Assembly (NCBI GenBank): GCA_018675425.1
Contig: JABGYD010000057.1
Coordinates: forward strand, 98,339 to 153,502
DNA length: 55,164 bases
Source of the DNA: Kordiimonadaceae bacterium
GTDB lineage: Bacteria; Pseudomonadota; Alphaproteobacteria; Sphingomonadales; Emcibacteraceae
Reading direction: 5' to 3'
Part shown: piece by piece, positions 9,482 through 17,716 of the stretch
How the letters are laid out: each line of letters starts with the position of its first letter
Position numbering within the stretch: the stretch's first letter is position 1
Notes under the pieces: generated by a model
Told to the model about the DNA's origin: nothing
What the model saw: only the letters and a program-made list of their open reading frames with translations
Database searches by the model: none
Program-made: the position numbers and the translations under genes

Positions 9482-9501
9482 GCGTTTTTTTTCTAAATTT
9501 T

Positions 9502-10602
9502 TTATCTTCTATTTCTACGACGTTTTTTTTGTGAAGTTATAGTAGAGGAAGTAATATCAGTATATTCACTTAACGCCTTACTAGCAAAAGTTTTTTCCCC
9601 CTCGGCTGTTTTATATACCAAACTATAGTCAACAAGGTAGCGAAAACTGTTCACCAATGGATTTGTTTTAGAAATTGATTTTTCAAAGAAATTAAGGTGT
9701 TCATTAAGATTAAAGTGGGCGATTTTTTTTGTATATTTAAAAGTACCATTTAGATTCCCATTATTATTTTTTGCGGAAATATTAATTGTCGTGGGGTAAC
9801 TGACCCCTTTTTCAATAATAATATTATCAAAAGTAATATCCACATCCTTAAAGCTATCAAATTCTTCGTTAGCATTAAACAATTTTAAAATGATTTCTTC
9901 ATCACCATTTGGACGGGTAATGGAAGATAAAAATGGTTTTATATCAGCATTCCCTATACCTAATATGCGAACCCAATGTTTGATAAGTTGATCTGCAGTG
10001 TCGGTCATAATCACGTGAACCCCAAATCCTGAAGCCTGATCAATAGTTTGAACTGGTCCCATTGATTCAAATCCTGCTTCTGGCCCCAACTGCCATTTCC
10101 CGTTTCCTATTAATGATGGAGCGTAAAAACTTGTCTCCATAAAACCGTTACTGCTTGAGAATTTTTTGTGACTTAAAGGTAATTGATTTGATTTCAGCTG
10201 GAGGTCAATACTCGCCATTGAGTTTTCTAGGTGGATTGAGTAACCGTTATCTATAGTTTTGAGGCGGTGAGTATGAATAAAAAAATCGAGTTCTTTTTCG
10301 TTGTAACCCCAATTTTCACGGTTGCGACCATTTTTAATTACATAGAGCTTACCTTCAGGGGTTACTAAAGTTCCAAGCATAACGCCATGTTCATTTCCAA
10401 CCGGCCATGGAAAATTAGCTACAAGAAACTGACTAGTAATCAATGAACCATCACTAAGGTAGAAAAATTGCTCCCAGTATTCAGTATAATTTTTACTTTT
10501 TAGCATCAGCGGTTTATGGGAACCGAGTTCATCTGCAAGTCCGCTTGAAACTAAAAAAATAAATATGGTAAATAAACTGAAAAGTTTTGATTTAATGCGC
10601 AT
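9502..10602 (-). CDS. Exported protein of unknown function, possible CrtC/AttH-like lipocalin fold
   Basis: The 366-residue protein has a clear signal peptide (about 1-23, MRIKSKLFSLFTIFIFLVSS then ADE). The mature part is rich in beta-forming, aromatic stretches: YWEQFFYLSDGSLITSQFLV, NEHGVMLGTLVTPEGKLYVI, LGPEAGFESMGPVQTIDQ and HWVRILG. I recognise no catalytic motif. The early Trp/Tyr-rich segment about soluble or displayed substrate resembles the CrtC/AttH/Svf1-type double lipocalin proteins, but only loosely. The C-terminus is basic (KKRRRNRR). It lies between the CDP-alcohol phosphatidyltransferase (27 bp upstream) and the flippase (20 bp downstream), suggesting a periplasmic step on, or carriage of, the same lipid product. 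Confidence 0.55.
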   Translation of the reverse strand: MRIKSKLFSLFTIFIFLVSSGLADELGSHKPLMLKSKNYTEYWEQFFYLSDGSLITSQFLVANFPWPVGNEHGVMLGTLVTPEGKLYVIKNGRNRENWGYNEKELDFFIHTHRLKTIDNGYSIHLENSMASIDLQLKSNQLPLSHKKFSSSNGFMETSFYAPSLIGNGKWQLGPEAGFESMGPVQTIDQASGFGVHVIMTDTADQLIKHWVRILGIGNADIKPFLSSITRPNGDEEIILKLFNANEEFDSFKDVDITFDNIIIEKGVSYPTTINISAKNNNGNLNGTFKYTKKIAHFNLNEHLNFFEKSISKTNPLVNSFRYLVDYSLVYKTAEGEKTFASKALSEYTDITSSTITSQKKRRRNRR

Positions 10603-10629
10603 TCGAAAATTTCCTACTTTTCACTTGTA

Positions 10630-11529
10630 TTAGATAATTTCTTTAAGTTTCAACGTGAATATATTGTTGATTAATTTTTGTTTCTGAACCAAAAAAATTA
10701 GAGTTAAGTTTAATATCACTACTTCAAACCAAAAATAATATTGCGGTTCGCCAATAATAGACGCTGTAAATATGGCCAAAGTACGGTAGTTAGCACAAAG
10801 AAGCGACCAGCTATTTACAGCAGGTGTATACAATTCTCGATACAAAGTTCTGACTTCATTTTCTTTTTCAGGGGCGAGGGATAACACTTCCTTGAGAGAA
10901 TTACGAAAAGTGTGGTCAACGCCACTGAATGTATATTGCATTCTAATATAACCAATATGAATTTGGTTAGAAATTTTACCTATGGATGATTTATATTCTC
11001 CAGCTTTTATCATTTCATTAATGTTTGGCAAAGCCGCACTTTTTTTACCTTTTCCCCAAAAGTCGAATTCACTACGTTGCAACTCATAAGCACCTGATTG
11101 TATAGCATGACAGAGACCAGCAAATGCTGATAAATACCAGATTTCATTACCTATACTTTGGCTTAATGCAAGGGATATTCCTATATAAACACTTATGAAA
11201 GTTACATAATCGCAAATACCATCAATCACTCTACCAATTTCGGAAAAATTTTTGGTTGCTCTGGCCAATTGCCCATCAGCACCATCAAAGACATGCCACA
11301 TAAACATGAGTATAAAACCAACAAAGGCAAATAATGGAAATTGATAATTGTAGTAACAAATACCCGCCATAATACCGCAAACCATGCCAAATAAGGAAAC
11401 CATATTGGGAGTGATATTGTGCTTAATAAATTGAGGCACCAACCAGCTACTTATAGGATGAATAATATACGTGTTAGTAAATTCTTCAATTTCGCAGGTA
11501 CGTTTTATTTCATCAGTTGCATGTTCCAT
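10630..11529 (-). CDS. CDP-alcohol phosphatidyltransferase
   Basis: The 299-residue membrane enzyme has a perfect CDP-alcohol phosphotransferase signature at 82-107, D-x2-DG-x2-AR-x8-G-x3-D-x3-D, with Asp82, Asp85, Gly86, Ala89, Arg90, Gly99, Asp103 and Asp107. It is preceded by ITPNMVSLFGMVCGIMAG, the typical first transmembrane region, and has about six hydrophobic segments. An unusual soluble insert, about 140-215, is rich in charged residues. These enzymes replace CMP on a CDP-activated molecule with a second alcohol. With ino1 and an IPCT-like gene nearby, the donor could be CDP-inositol (as in DIPP synthase) or CDP-diacylglycerol with inositol phosphate as acceptor. The sequence alone does not decide. 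Confidence 0.85.
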   Translation of the reverse strand: MEHATDEIKRTCEIEEFTNTYIIHPISSWLVPQFIKHNITPNMVSLFGMVCGIMAGICYYNYQFPLFAFVGFILMFMWHVFDGADGQLARATKNFSEIGRVIDGICDYVTFISVYIGISLALSQSIGNEIWYLSAFAGLCHAIQSGAYELQRSEFDFWGKGKKSAALPNINEMIKAGEYKSSIGKISNQIHIGYIRMQYTFSGVDHTFRNSLKEVLSLAPEKENEVRTLYRELYTPAVNSWSLLCANYRTLAIFTASIIGEPQYYFWFEVVILNLTLIFLVQKQKLINNIFTLKLKEII

Positions 11530-11818
11530 ATTTTAACTTCTTTGTATGGTTTATTTATAAAGCTAGTAAGATTTTTAATGCTAATTTAACAGATTAGAAG
11601 TTTTAAATAAATTGTGGTCGATAAAACTATAATACTTAATCGAATCTATTTCTATTATTGTTAAGTAAGTTTTTGACTATTTAACTATTGTTATAATGAA
11701 ACATTTCAAAAACACTTATATTTTTTCTATAGTAATAATATCTCCATATATCAGGTTTTTGTAAATTTTTTAAGCTTATTTCTAGACGCTAAAATATAAT
11801 TCGGTCTATAATAGAATT

Positions 11819-12247
11819 ATGAAAAATAATTTTAAATCAAAGATCATAGTAATTAGCTTTTTTGCATTTGTAGTAAGTATTTATTCAGCGAGCTATTTTT
11901 ATACTAAAAACAATAATGAACGATTACTAGCTTCACCGCGAATTGTGATGCTAGTGGGTGCTGAAGCAGAAAAAAATGATCAGTTACTTGAACTCACAGA
12001 TGATCAACGTCGCGATGACATCAGATTACTTAATGCGGAAAAAAAATTATTTGTATTATCGCAAACTCAATTTAACGACGGGATAACAGATATAATTGAA
12101 TACTATGCAGGTCAATATATAGGAGAAAAATTGACTGTTGCAGACTGTATGGATTATAGTGAAAAATTAGAGCGGGCTATGATCAAGACTGAAAACAAGG
12201 CACTTAAATCAAGCTGGATATTCTCAGCATGTGGGCTTATTCCATAA
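11819..12247 (+). CDS. Hypothetical membrane-anchored or secreted protein
   Basis: The 142-residue protein has one N-terminal hydrophobic segment (about 9-27, IIVISFFAFVVSIYSASYF) acting as signal or anchor. A polar, charged, probably helical domain follows with Cys109 (VADCMDY) and Cys138 (FSACGL), which could form a disulfide outside the cytoplasm. I recognise no family. The start codon is the first ATG in the frame. The 3' end overlaps the convergent regulator gene by 11 bp. Upstream lie 289 bp of very AT-rich DNA shared with the divergent phosphatidyltransferase gene. A coding call is supported by length and membrane topology, not by homology. Confidence 0.5.
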   Translation: MKNNFKSKIIVISFFAFVVSIYSASYFYTKNNNERLLASPRIVMLVGAEAEKNDQLLELTDDQRRDDIRLLNAEKKLFVLSQTQFNDGITDIIEYYAGQYIGEKLTVADCMDYSEKLERAMIKTENKALKSSWIFSACGLIP

Positions 12248-13841
12248 GGCCAGCTTTTTTGAGACCTTTCAGATAAACGATTATATCTTCGTCCCGCTGA
12301 AACCATTTTTCACATTCAGACTTAGCGTGTTTGCTAAAATCAGGGTAAAGTCTCCTCAGATTATCGCATGCTAATGCAGCAGATTTTTCATTTCCTATTT
12401 GTGTGTAAATAATTGCTTGTAGTGCGTGAGGCCAAAACCAGTCTGGTGTTTTAATAGTGCTAATGTAGCTTTCCGACTTTTCATATTCCCCTTTAAGGAA
12501 ATGACTATGAAACAAAGCAAAATTACACCAACTTGGATGCAAAGGGTTTAAAGTCATGGCTTTTTTAACCAGTGATATTCCTTGATCAATTTTTCCCATT
12601 AAGCATAGATATACACCGCTGTCTGCAAGGACTGCAGGACTATTTTGCGCTATACTAAGGCCCATTTTAATATTATTTTTGAATTTTTTTAATTCTCCTT
12701 TGTGATAATGAATAATTGTCATTGCGTACCAAGCAATCGAAAATTGAGAACTTAAAGAAATAGATTTCTCAGCTAGCTTTTGCGCTCGGTCAAGGGCCTT
12801 TTGGGGATCATTTTTTTTATTGAAATTAAAACGATATTCATCAAGTGCGAGAAAGGCAAGCCCTGCCCAAGCATCGGAATAGTGTGGATCCAGATTAATG
12901 GCCTGTTCCAAGCTATTCCGCGCCTTTAGGTGTGATTTTTGAGAAAGTTCATATAGATAATTATGAAAGAGAAGCATACTTTTATAAGCTTCCATATATT
13001 CGGTGCTACTGCGTTTCATGTTAATGGCACTATTACGCATGATGGTGCCATATGCATCACCAATAGTAGCACTTACCTGACGACCAATTTCGTCCTGTAC
13101 GGTAATTATATTATCTGGGCTTAAAATACGGTCATATTTTTCCGTCCAGATAATTGCACCATTAATGCCGCTAATTAAAGTGGCACTTACTCTGACATTG
13201 TTGCCAGCCTGACGAATACTACCCTCTAATACGTAATGGGTCTCAAGTTCTCGGGACAACTCACGTATATCTAGAGCTTTATCTTTAAAAAGAGATGTAA
13301 TTTTACGGCTAATTACAAAAAGGCTAGGGCTCATGCTGAGCTGATTAATAATTTCTTCAGTTATCCCATCTGAAAAAATTCTCAGGTTTTCCTCACTACC
13401 TATAAATTCAAATGGCATGACCGCAATGGCCGGACCGGTAGGTGGGGATGCAGCAGCATTAAATATTGCATCATTGGAGATATTTGATGGATTTTCATTA
13501 TCATTAAAAGTGGGCTCATACTTTCCTTTTGGCAAGTTTATTATAATTGGATCATCTTTGCCTTCACTCATATAATAATGTTCTAGAAGACGTCGAAGTC
13601 TTCCAGCCTCTACACGGACGATTGCGTCTGTTGCTGGGTCGAAGGTTTCATCCTTGTCAAAGACTTCAAGGCCGAGGGTATAGCCTTTAATAAGTAACGC
13701 GTTTCCTTTTAGAGTTTCTTCTACTACATAAGATAAAAAACGCTTTAGGCGTAATTTATTTTTAAAAGTGGCACTTACCAGAATTCTATCCAACTGTGCA
13801 TATATATTTTGTTCTGACTTAGTTATAATAAAAATGACCAT
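12237..13841 (-). CDS. Winged-helix/TolB-like/TPR regulatory protein
   Basis: This 534-residue protein has three parts. Residues 10-110 resemble the DNA-binding-like module seen in rhizobial adenylate-cyclase relatives, with the signature DETFDPATDAIVRVEAGRLRR and then INLPKGKYEPTF. Residues 135-275 form a TolB/FlgO-like domain (IAVMPFEF, FSDGITEEIINQLS, YVLEGSIRQAGNNVRVSATL, WTEKYDR). Residues 285-530 are TPR repeats (for example YSDAWAGLAFLALDEYRF and SIAWYAMTIIHYHKGELKKF). No nucleotide-cyclase catalytic domain is present, although that architecture often carries one. It is probably a transcriptional or scaffold regulator; the target is unknown. No clear Shine-Dalgarno precedes the chosen ATG. 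Confidence 0.75.
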   Translation of the reverse strand: MVIFIITKSEQNIYAQLDRILVSATFKNKLRLKRFLSYVVEETLKGNALLIKGYTLGLEVFDKDETFDPATDAIVRVEAGRLRRLLEHYYMSEGKDDPIIINLPKGKYEPTFNDNENPSNISNDAIFNAAASPPTGPAIAVMPFEFIGSEENLRIFSDGITEEIINQLSMSPSLFVISRKITSLFKDKALDIRELSRELETHYVLEGSIRQAGNNVRVSATLISGINGAIIWTEKYDRILSPDNIITVQDEIGRQVSATIGDAYGTIMRNSAINMKRSSTEYMEAYKSMLLFHNYLYELSQKSHLKARNSLEQAINLDPHYSDAWAGLAFLALDEYRFNFNKKNDPQKALDRAQKLAEKSISLSSQFSIAWYAMTIIHYHKGELKKFKNNIKMGLSIAQNSPAVLADSGVYLCLMGKIDQGISLVKKAMTLNPLHPSWCNFALFHSHFLKGEYEKSESYISTIKTPDWFWPHALQAIIYTQIGNEKSAALACDNLRRLYPDFSKHAKSECEKWFQRDEDIIVYLKGLKKAGLME

Positions 13842-13915
13842 ATGTTATTTTTGATTACATTTAGCACACATTATAAGATTTTAATCTTTAATTTTAAAAG
13901 TTACTTTTAATAATA

Positions 13916-15100
13916 TTATATTAGTTCAATTGCTATGGCCGTTGCCTCCCCACCACCTATACAAAGACTAGCTATGCCACGTTTCTTTCCATAAGTTTCA
14001 AGTGCGGCAATAAGTGTAATAATAATCCGTGACCCTGATGACCCAATGGGGTGGCCAAGAGCACAGGCACCACCATGCACATTCACTTTATTATGGGAAA
14101 TATCAAGGTCTGCCATTGCTGCCATAGTAACAACAGCGAACGCTTCGTTTATTTCATAAAGATCTACATCCTTATCTGACCAATTTATTTTTTTATACAG
14201 CTTTTTTATTGCTCCTACAGGCGCCGTAGTGAACCAGTTCGGTTCGTGTGAGTAAAGGCTATGGCCAACAATTTTAGCGATGGGTTTTAAACTTCTTTTT
14301 TCTGCTTCAGAAGCCTTCATCATAACTACCGCGGAAGCGCCATCCGAAATTGAGCTAGAGTTTGCTGCTGTTACGGTACCTTTTTTTGCAAAGGCAGGCC
14401 TTAACGTCGGGATCTTTTCTAATTTAACTTTTCCCGGCTGTTCATCAGTATCAATTACGGCACTACTTTTTCGATTTTTCACCGTAACTGAACTTATTTC
14501 TCGTTTGAAATGACCTTGATTGATAGCGTTATTTGCTCGAGAGAGAGAGATAATGGAAAATTCATCTTGGGCTTCGCGGCTGAAGGAGTATTTTTCAGCT
14601 GTTTTTTCCGCAAATACTCCCATCAATTTACCTTGTTCGTAGGCATCCTCAAGCCCGTCATAGAACATATGATCTTTTACTTCTGTGTGGCCTATACGTG
14701 CACCAGAACGCATTTTAGGAAGAATATAAGGAGCATTAGTCATACTTTCCATGCCACCAGCAATAATAATACTAGATGCACCCGCCATGAGATTGTTATA
14801 AGCAAGAATTATAGCTTGCATGCCGCTACCACACATTTTATTTACGGTTGTGCACGATGTAGAAAAAGGGATGCCTGCACCGATTGAAGCCTGCCTAGCT
14901 GGAGCCTGTCCAATACCAGCAGTAAGAACACAACCCATAAATATTTCTTCAATATTTTTTGGATTTATTTTTGCTTCATCAATTGCTCCTTTGATGGCAA
15001 CCGCACCAAGTTCTGGTGCTTGAATTGCTGCAAAATCACCTTGAAAGGCACCCATTGGCGTTCGGGACATTCCAACGATGACAATAGGGTCTGTAGTCAT
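13916..15100 (-). CDS. Acetyl-CoA acetyltransferase (thiolase)
   Basis: The 394-residue thiolase has the nucleophilic Cys in TTVNKMCGSGMQ (about residue 90), the pair HGGACALGHPIGSSGSR near 347-363 and the second active-site Cys in CIGGGEATAI (about 383). The length and motifs match biosynthetic-type acetyl-CoA C-acetyltransferases (AtoB/PhaA), which interconvert two acetyl-CoA and acetoacetyl-CoA; a 3-ketoacyl-CoA thiolase role is possible. It is divergent from a TetR gene across a 126-bp gap holding a palindrome, so it is probably the regulator's target. Confidence 0.9.
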   Translation of the reverse strand: MTTDPIVIVGMSRTPMGAFQGDFAAIQAPELGAVAIKGAIDEAKINPKNIEEIFMGCVLTAGIGQAPARQASIGAGIPFSTSCTTVNKMCGSGMQAIILAYNNLMAGASSIIIAGGMESMTNAPYILPKMRSGARIGHTEVKDHMFYDGLEDAYEQGKLMGVFAEKTAEKYSFSREAQDEFSIISLSRANNAINQGHFKREISSVTVKNRKSSAVIDTDEQPGKVKLEKIPTLRPAFAKKGTVTAANSSSISDGASAVVMMKASEAEKRSLKPIAKIVGHSLYSHEPNWFTTAPVGAIKKLYKKINWSDKDVDLYEINEAFAVVTMAAMADLDISHNKVNVHGGACALGHPIGSSGSRIIITLIAALETYGKKRGIASLCIGGGEATAIAIELI

Positions 15101-15143
15101 AAAACTTTCTCCAAAATTTTAAGTATAGTATAAAATATAATTA

Positions 15144-15161
15144 TGTTACTATATGGTAACA
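15144..15161. promoter_or_regulatory. Candidate operator in the thiolase/tetR intergenic region
   Basis: The 18-bp element is TGTTAC-tatatg-GTAACA, an exact 6-bp inverted repeat around a 6-bp centre, located 44 bp before the thiolase start and 66 bp before tetR. TetR-family regulators usually bind such palindromes between themselves and a divergent target. Binding is inferred. Confidence 0.5.
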
Positions 15162-15226
15162 ACATATTCATGATTTGTGTTAGTAGCAACATGTATAAAC
15201 ATACTTTACCAGTTGGACGAACTTAA

Positions 15227-15823
15227 ATGCAACGAAACCTAACAAAAGATGAAAAACGTGAACAAAAACTTCACGTTATTCTTAGCAATGCTGCCAAAGA
15301 ATTTATAGAGCGAGGATATTACAAGACATCTCTTGATGATATTGCGCGAATGCAAAATGTAACCAAACCTACGCTTTATTATTACATAAAAAATAAGGAA
15401 GATATTCTTGTAAAATGTGAACAAATTACTTGCGGAAAAATTAATTCATTGCTTGATATTGTCATGGCTAGAGATATATCAAGTTTGGACATGATCCAGG
15501 AATTTATCAATGAGTATATTAAAATTATTACTGATGATGTTGCAAGGTGCCATGTTCGCCACAGAGGGCAGATGGAAAATAAAGAACTGGCGGCGAAGAG
15601 TATCAAAAATCATAAAAATATTGAGTTTAGGGTTAGGGAAATAATTCGCCGCGGCATAAATGATGGTTCCATACGTGACTGTAATTCTACTATTCTTGCA
15701 ATACTTTTGTTTGATAGCCTTAATGGGCTCACTTCATGGTATCATTCTGACGGTCAAGTAACCCTTGATGAACTTGCAGAGGAAATTATTGCTTTAGTGA
15801 CTAAAGGAGTAAGTGGCAGATAG
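15227..15823 (+). CDS. TetR/AcrR-family transcriptional regulator
   Basis: This 198-residue regulator has an N-terminal TetR helix-turn-helix (AAKEFIERGYYKTSLDDIARMQNV and then TKPTLYYYIKNKEDIL, roughly 22-62) followed by a divergent helical ligand-binding domain. The length is usual for the family. It is divergent from the thiolase gene, with a palindrome between, and meaB follows directly. The inducer is likely an acyl-CoA or related metabolite, judged only from the neighbours. Confidence 0.88.
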   Translation: MQRNLTKDEKREQKLHVILSNAAKEFIERGYYKTSLDDIARMQNVTKPTLYYYIKNKEDILVKCEQITCGKINSLLDIVMARDISSLDMIQEFINEYIKIITDDVARCHVRHRGQMENKELAAKSIKNHKNIEFRVREIIRRGINDGSIRDCNSTILAILLFDSLNGLTSWYHSDGQVTLDELAEEIIALVTKGVSGR

Positions 15824-16790
15824 CATGAGCGAAATTAGTAATAAAATTAGAGCTGGAAACCGCCGCGCCATTGGAAAGGCAATAACTTTAATCGAATCGT
15901 CACGCCCCGATCATCAAAAGGAAGCGCAGGATCTTCTCTCTGAACTCCTGCCCTATACTGGATGCGCTATGCGAATAGGTATAACTGGCGTTCCTGGTGT
16001 AGGTAAGTCCACTTTCATAGAAAGCTTTGGTAAGATGCTCACAAAGCTGGATATTAAGGTAGCCGTTTTGGCTGTGGATCCATCGTCGAAAATTTCTGGA
16101 GGATCAATCCTTGGTGATAAAACGAGAATGGAAGAGCTGGCCCGTGATGATATGGCTTTTATTCGCCCTACACCTTCTAAAACAACTCTCGGAGGCATTG
16201 CTCGTTATACTCGTGAAGCTATGTTGGTATTGGAAGCTGCAGGATACGAAGTAGTTATTATTGAGACTATAGGTGTTGGTCAATCTGAAGTGGCAGTAGC
16301 TGATCTTGTTGATATGTTCCTTTTACTGCACTCTCCTGGTACGGGTGATGAGTTACAGGGAATAAAGCGCGGAATTATGGAACTTGCTGATCTAGTTGTA
16401 GTCAACAAGGCTGACGGAGATTTTTTGAATGCTACTAAAATAGCGGTGAGTGAACTCAGGAATGCATTACATTTTATGAAACCCAAAAATTCAAAATGGT
16501 CTGTAAAAGTTCTTGAAGCAAGTGCGTTAAAAAGAACCGGCCTTAAGGAAGTTTGGGAAAATATCAAGGTTTTTAAAGAATTTATGACTAAAGAGGGTGA
16601 GATAGATCGCCGTAGAGCTACTCAAAATGTCTTGGCTATTTGGTCTGAATTAGGTGAGTTGGTTAATGATCAGATTAGGATTCATAAACCTAAAAATATT
16701 AATGAACTCGAGACGGCTGTCAGGAACGCAAAAATAACACCTCAAGCCGCGGCTAAAGAGCTTCTGAAATACCTTCTTAAGGATATATAA
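15813..16790 (+). CDS. meaB: MeaB/ArgK-family GTPase (methylmalonyl-CoA mutase chaperone)
   Basis: The 325-residue G3E-type P-loop GTPase has ITGVPGVGKSTFIESFG (Walker A, about 54-70), AVDPSSKISGGSILGDKTRM, ETIGVGQSEVAVADLVD and the guanine-specificity NKAD. MeaB loads and protects adenosylcobalamin in methylmalonyl-CoA mutase. Two starts compete: GTG at 15813, only 3 bases after GGAG, and ATG at 15825, just after the tetR stop but 15 bases from GGAG. I list the GTG. Either way it is translationally linked to tetR. No mutase gene is in the window; its presence elsewhere is expected. Confidence 0.9.
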   Translation: MADSMSEISNKIRAGNRRAIGKAITLIESSRPDHQKEAQDLLSELLPYTGCAMRIGITGVPGVGKSTFIESFGKMLTKLDIKVAVLAVDPSSKISGGSILGDKTRMEELARDDMAFIRPTPSKTTLGGIARYTREAMLVLEAAGYEVVIIETIGVGQSEVAVADLVDMFLLLHSPGTGDELQGIKRGIMELADLVVVNKADGDFLNATKIAVSELRNALHFMKPKNSKWSVKVLEASALKRTGLKEVWENIKVFKEFMTKEGEIDRRRATQNVLAIWSELGELVNDQIRIHKPKNINELETAVRNAKITPQAAAKELLKYLLKDI

Positions 16791-17099
16791 GACTAGCGTT
16801 TATAACCTATAACTTTATATCAACTAATTATGGTACTAAGTACTAACAATGCTAAAATACAAGGGTAGGGAGGGACCGCCGTTGTAATAGATTAAATTTG
16901 TTTAGAATAACCCGTCAACGCGGAAAAATTATATTTTGATATAGATTATTTAATTGAATATTTTTTATTAAAATGTGGTTATATTTGTTGACGTATATAG
17001 CCCTATCCCCTATATACCGATTTCAAGTTTTTTAGGGCACTAAGACGATTCTTAATTAAGTGTTCTTTTGATATAAGAATTTAAGCTAAGGAAAAAACG
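16791..17099. other. Intergenic region before rpmB
   Basis: These 309 bases contain no plausible gene on either strand. The only element I can support is the rpmB promoter at 16988-17016, with a leader of about 75 bases ending in AAGGAA before the rpmB start. A GC-richer patch at 16861-16880 is unexplained. Confidence 0.6.
16988..17016 (+). promoter_or_regulatory. Sigma-70-type promoter for rpmB
   Basis: TTGACG (16988-16993) is separated by exactly 17 bp from TATATA (17011-17016), placing a likely transcription start near 17023, about 75 bases ahead of rpmB. This is the best promoter match I found in the window. It fits a strongly expressed ribosomal protein gene transcribed alone. Confidence 0.65.
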
Positions 17100-17387
17100 A
17101 TGTCACGTGTATGTGAACTAACAGGAAAAGCTGTAATGAGCGGTAATAATGTGAGCCATGCGCTTAACAGGACCCGTCGTAAATTCCGCCCTAATCTAAC
17201 TAAAGTCACTCTAATGTCCGATGTTCTTGGCCAATCTGTAAAGATGAGAATTTCTGCCCACGCACTTCGTAGTGTAGAACATAATGGTGGACTTGATAAC
17301 TTTTTAGTGAAAGCAAGTGATCTCAAACTTTCACTAAAAGCCAGAAGATTGAAAAAAAATATTAAGACAAAATTAGCAGTTGCTTAA
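17100..17387 (+). CDS. rpmB: 50S ribosomal protein L28
   Basis: The 95-residue basic protein has the L28 pattern: [21 protein letters not shown], then [16 protein letters not shown] and the C-terminal basic tail [13 protein letters not shown]. The length matches alphaproteobacterial L28 (about 95-100), longer than the E. coli form (78). It has its own promoter at 16988-17016, the Shine-Dalgarno AAGGAA, and a hairpin-plus-T terminator just downstream, so it is a single-gene transcript. Confidence 0.97.
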   Translation: MSRVCELTGKAVMSGNNVSHALNRTRRKFRPNLTKVTLMSDVLGQSVKMRISAHALRSVEHNGGLDNFLVKASDLKLSLKARRLKKNIKTKLAVA

Positions 17388-17410
17388 TTCTCTCTTAAAT
17401 AATTATATTT

Positions 17411-17447
17411 AAAAGCTGCTGAATTTTCAGGGGCTTTTTTTTATTTT
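17411..17447 (+). terminator. Rho-independent terminator of rpmB
   Basis: AAAAGC-TG-CTGAA pairs with TTCAG-GG-GCTTTT around a short TT loop with one internal mismatch, followed by T8 and further T. It begins 24 bases after the rpmB stop. Confidence 0.8.
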
Positions 17448-17716
17448 AGGTAAAAAGAGAAAAATATTTTTAATTAAATAAAAATAAACCTTATTTCCAT
17501 AATTTATTATCATCCTTGATGCCCATTTTTTATTGGGGATACTTGTATGGTTTATTGAGAATGATATAATTTGTTTAATAGAACCCATGATTAATAATTA
17601 TGTATCTAAAACTCTATTAATTAAATTTTTACTCAGATAATATTTCGATAGGTATGAATATTTAATTGGCCTTGACCTCAATACAATGATAGGTCACCCT
17701 ACAAAAAAATAATCTA
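17448..17716. other. Intergenic region before the AmpG-like gene
   Basis: There are 269 AT-rich bases after the rpmB terminator with no gene. One small inverted repeat, TGACCT (17673-17678) and AGGTCA (17691-17696) with a 12-bp spacer, lies about 20 bp before the next gene and could be an operator, but it is short enough to be chance. Confidence 0.4.

Noticed and set aside
14510-14887. A 125-codon frame on the plus strand
   Set aside because: It is antisense to the thiolase gene, whose active-site motifs are clear; the predicted protein is Cys/His-rich without family features.
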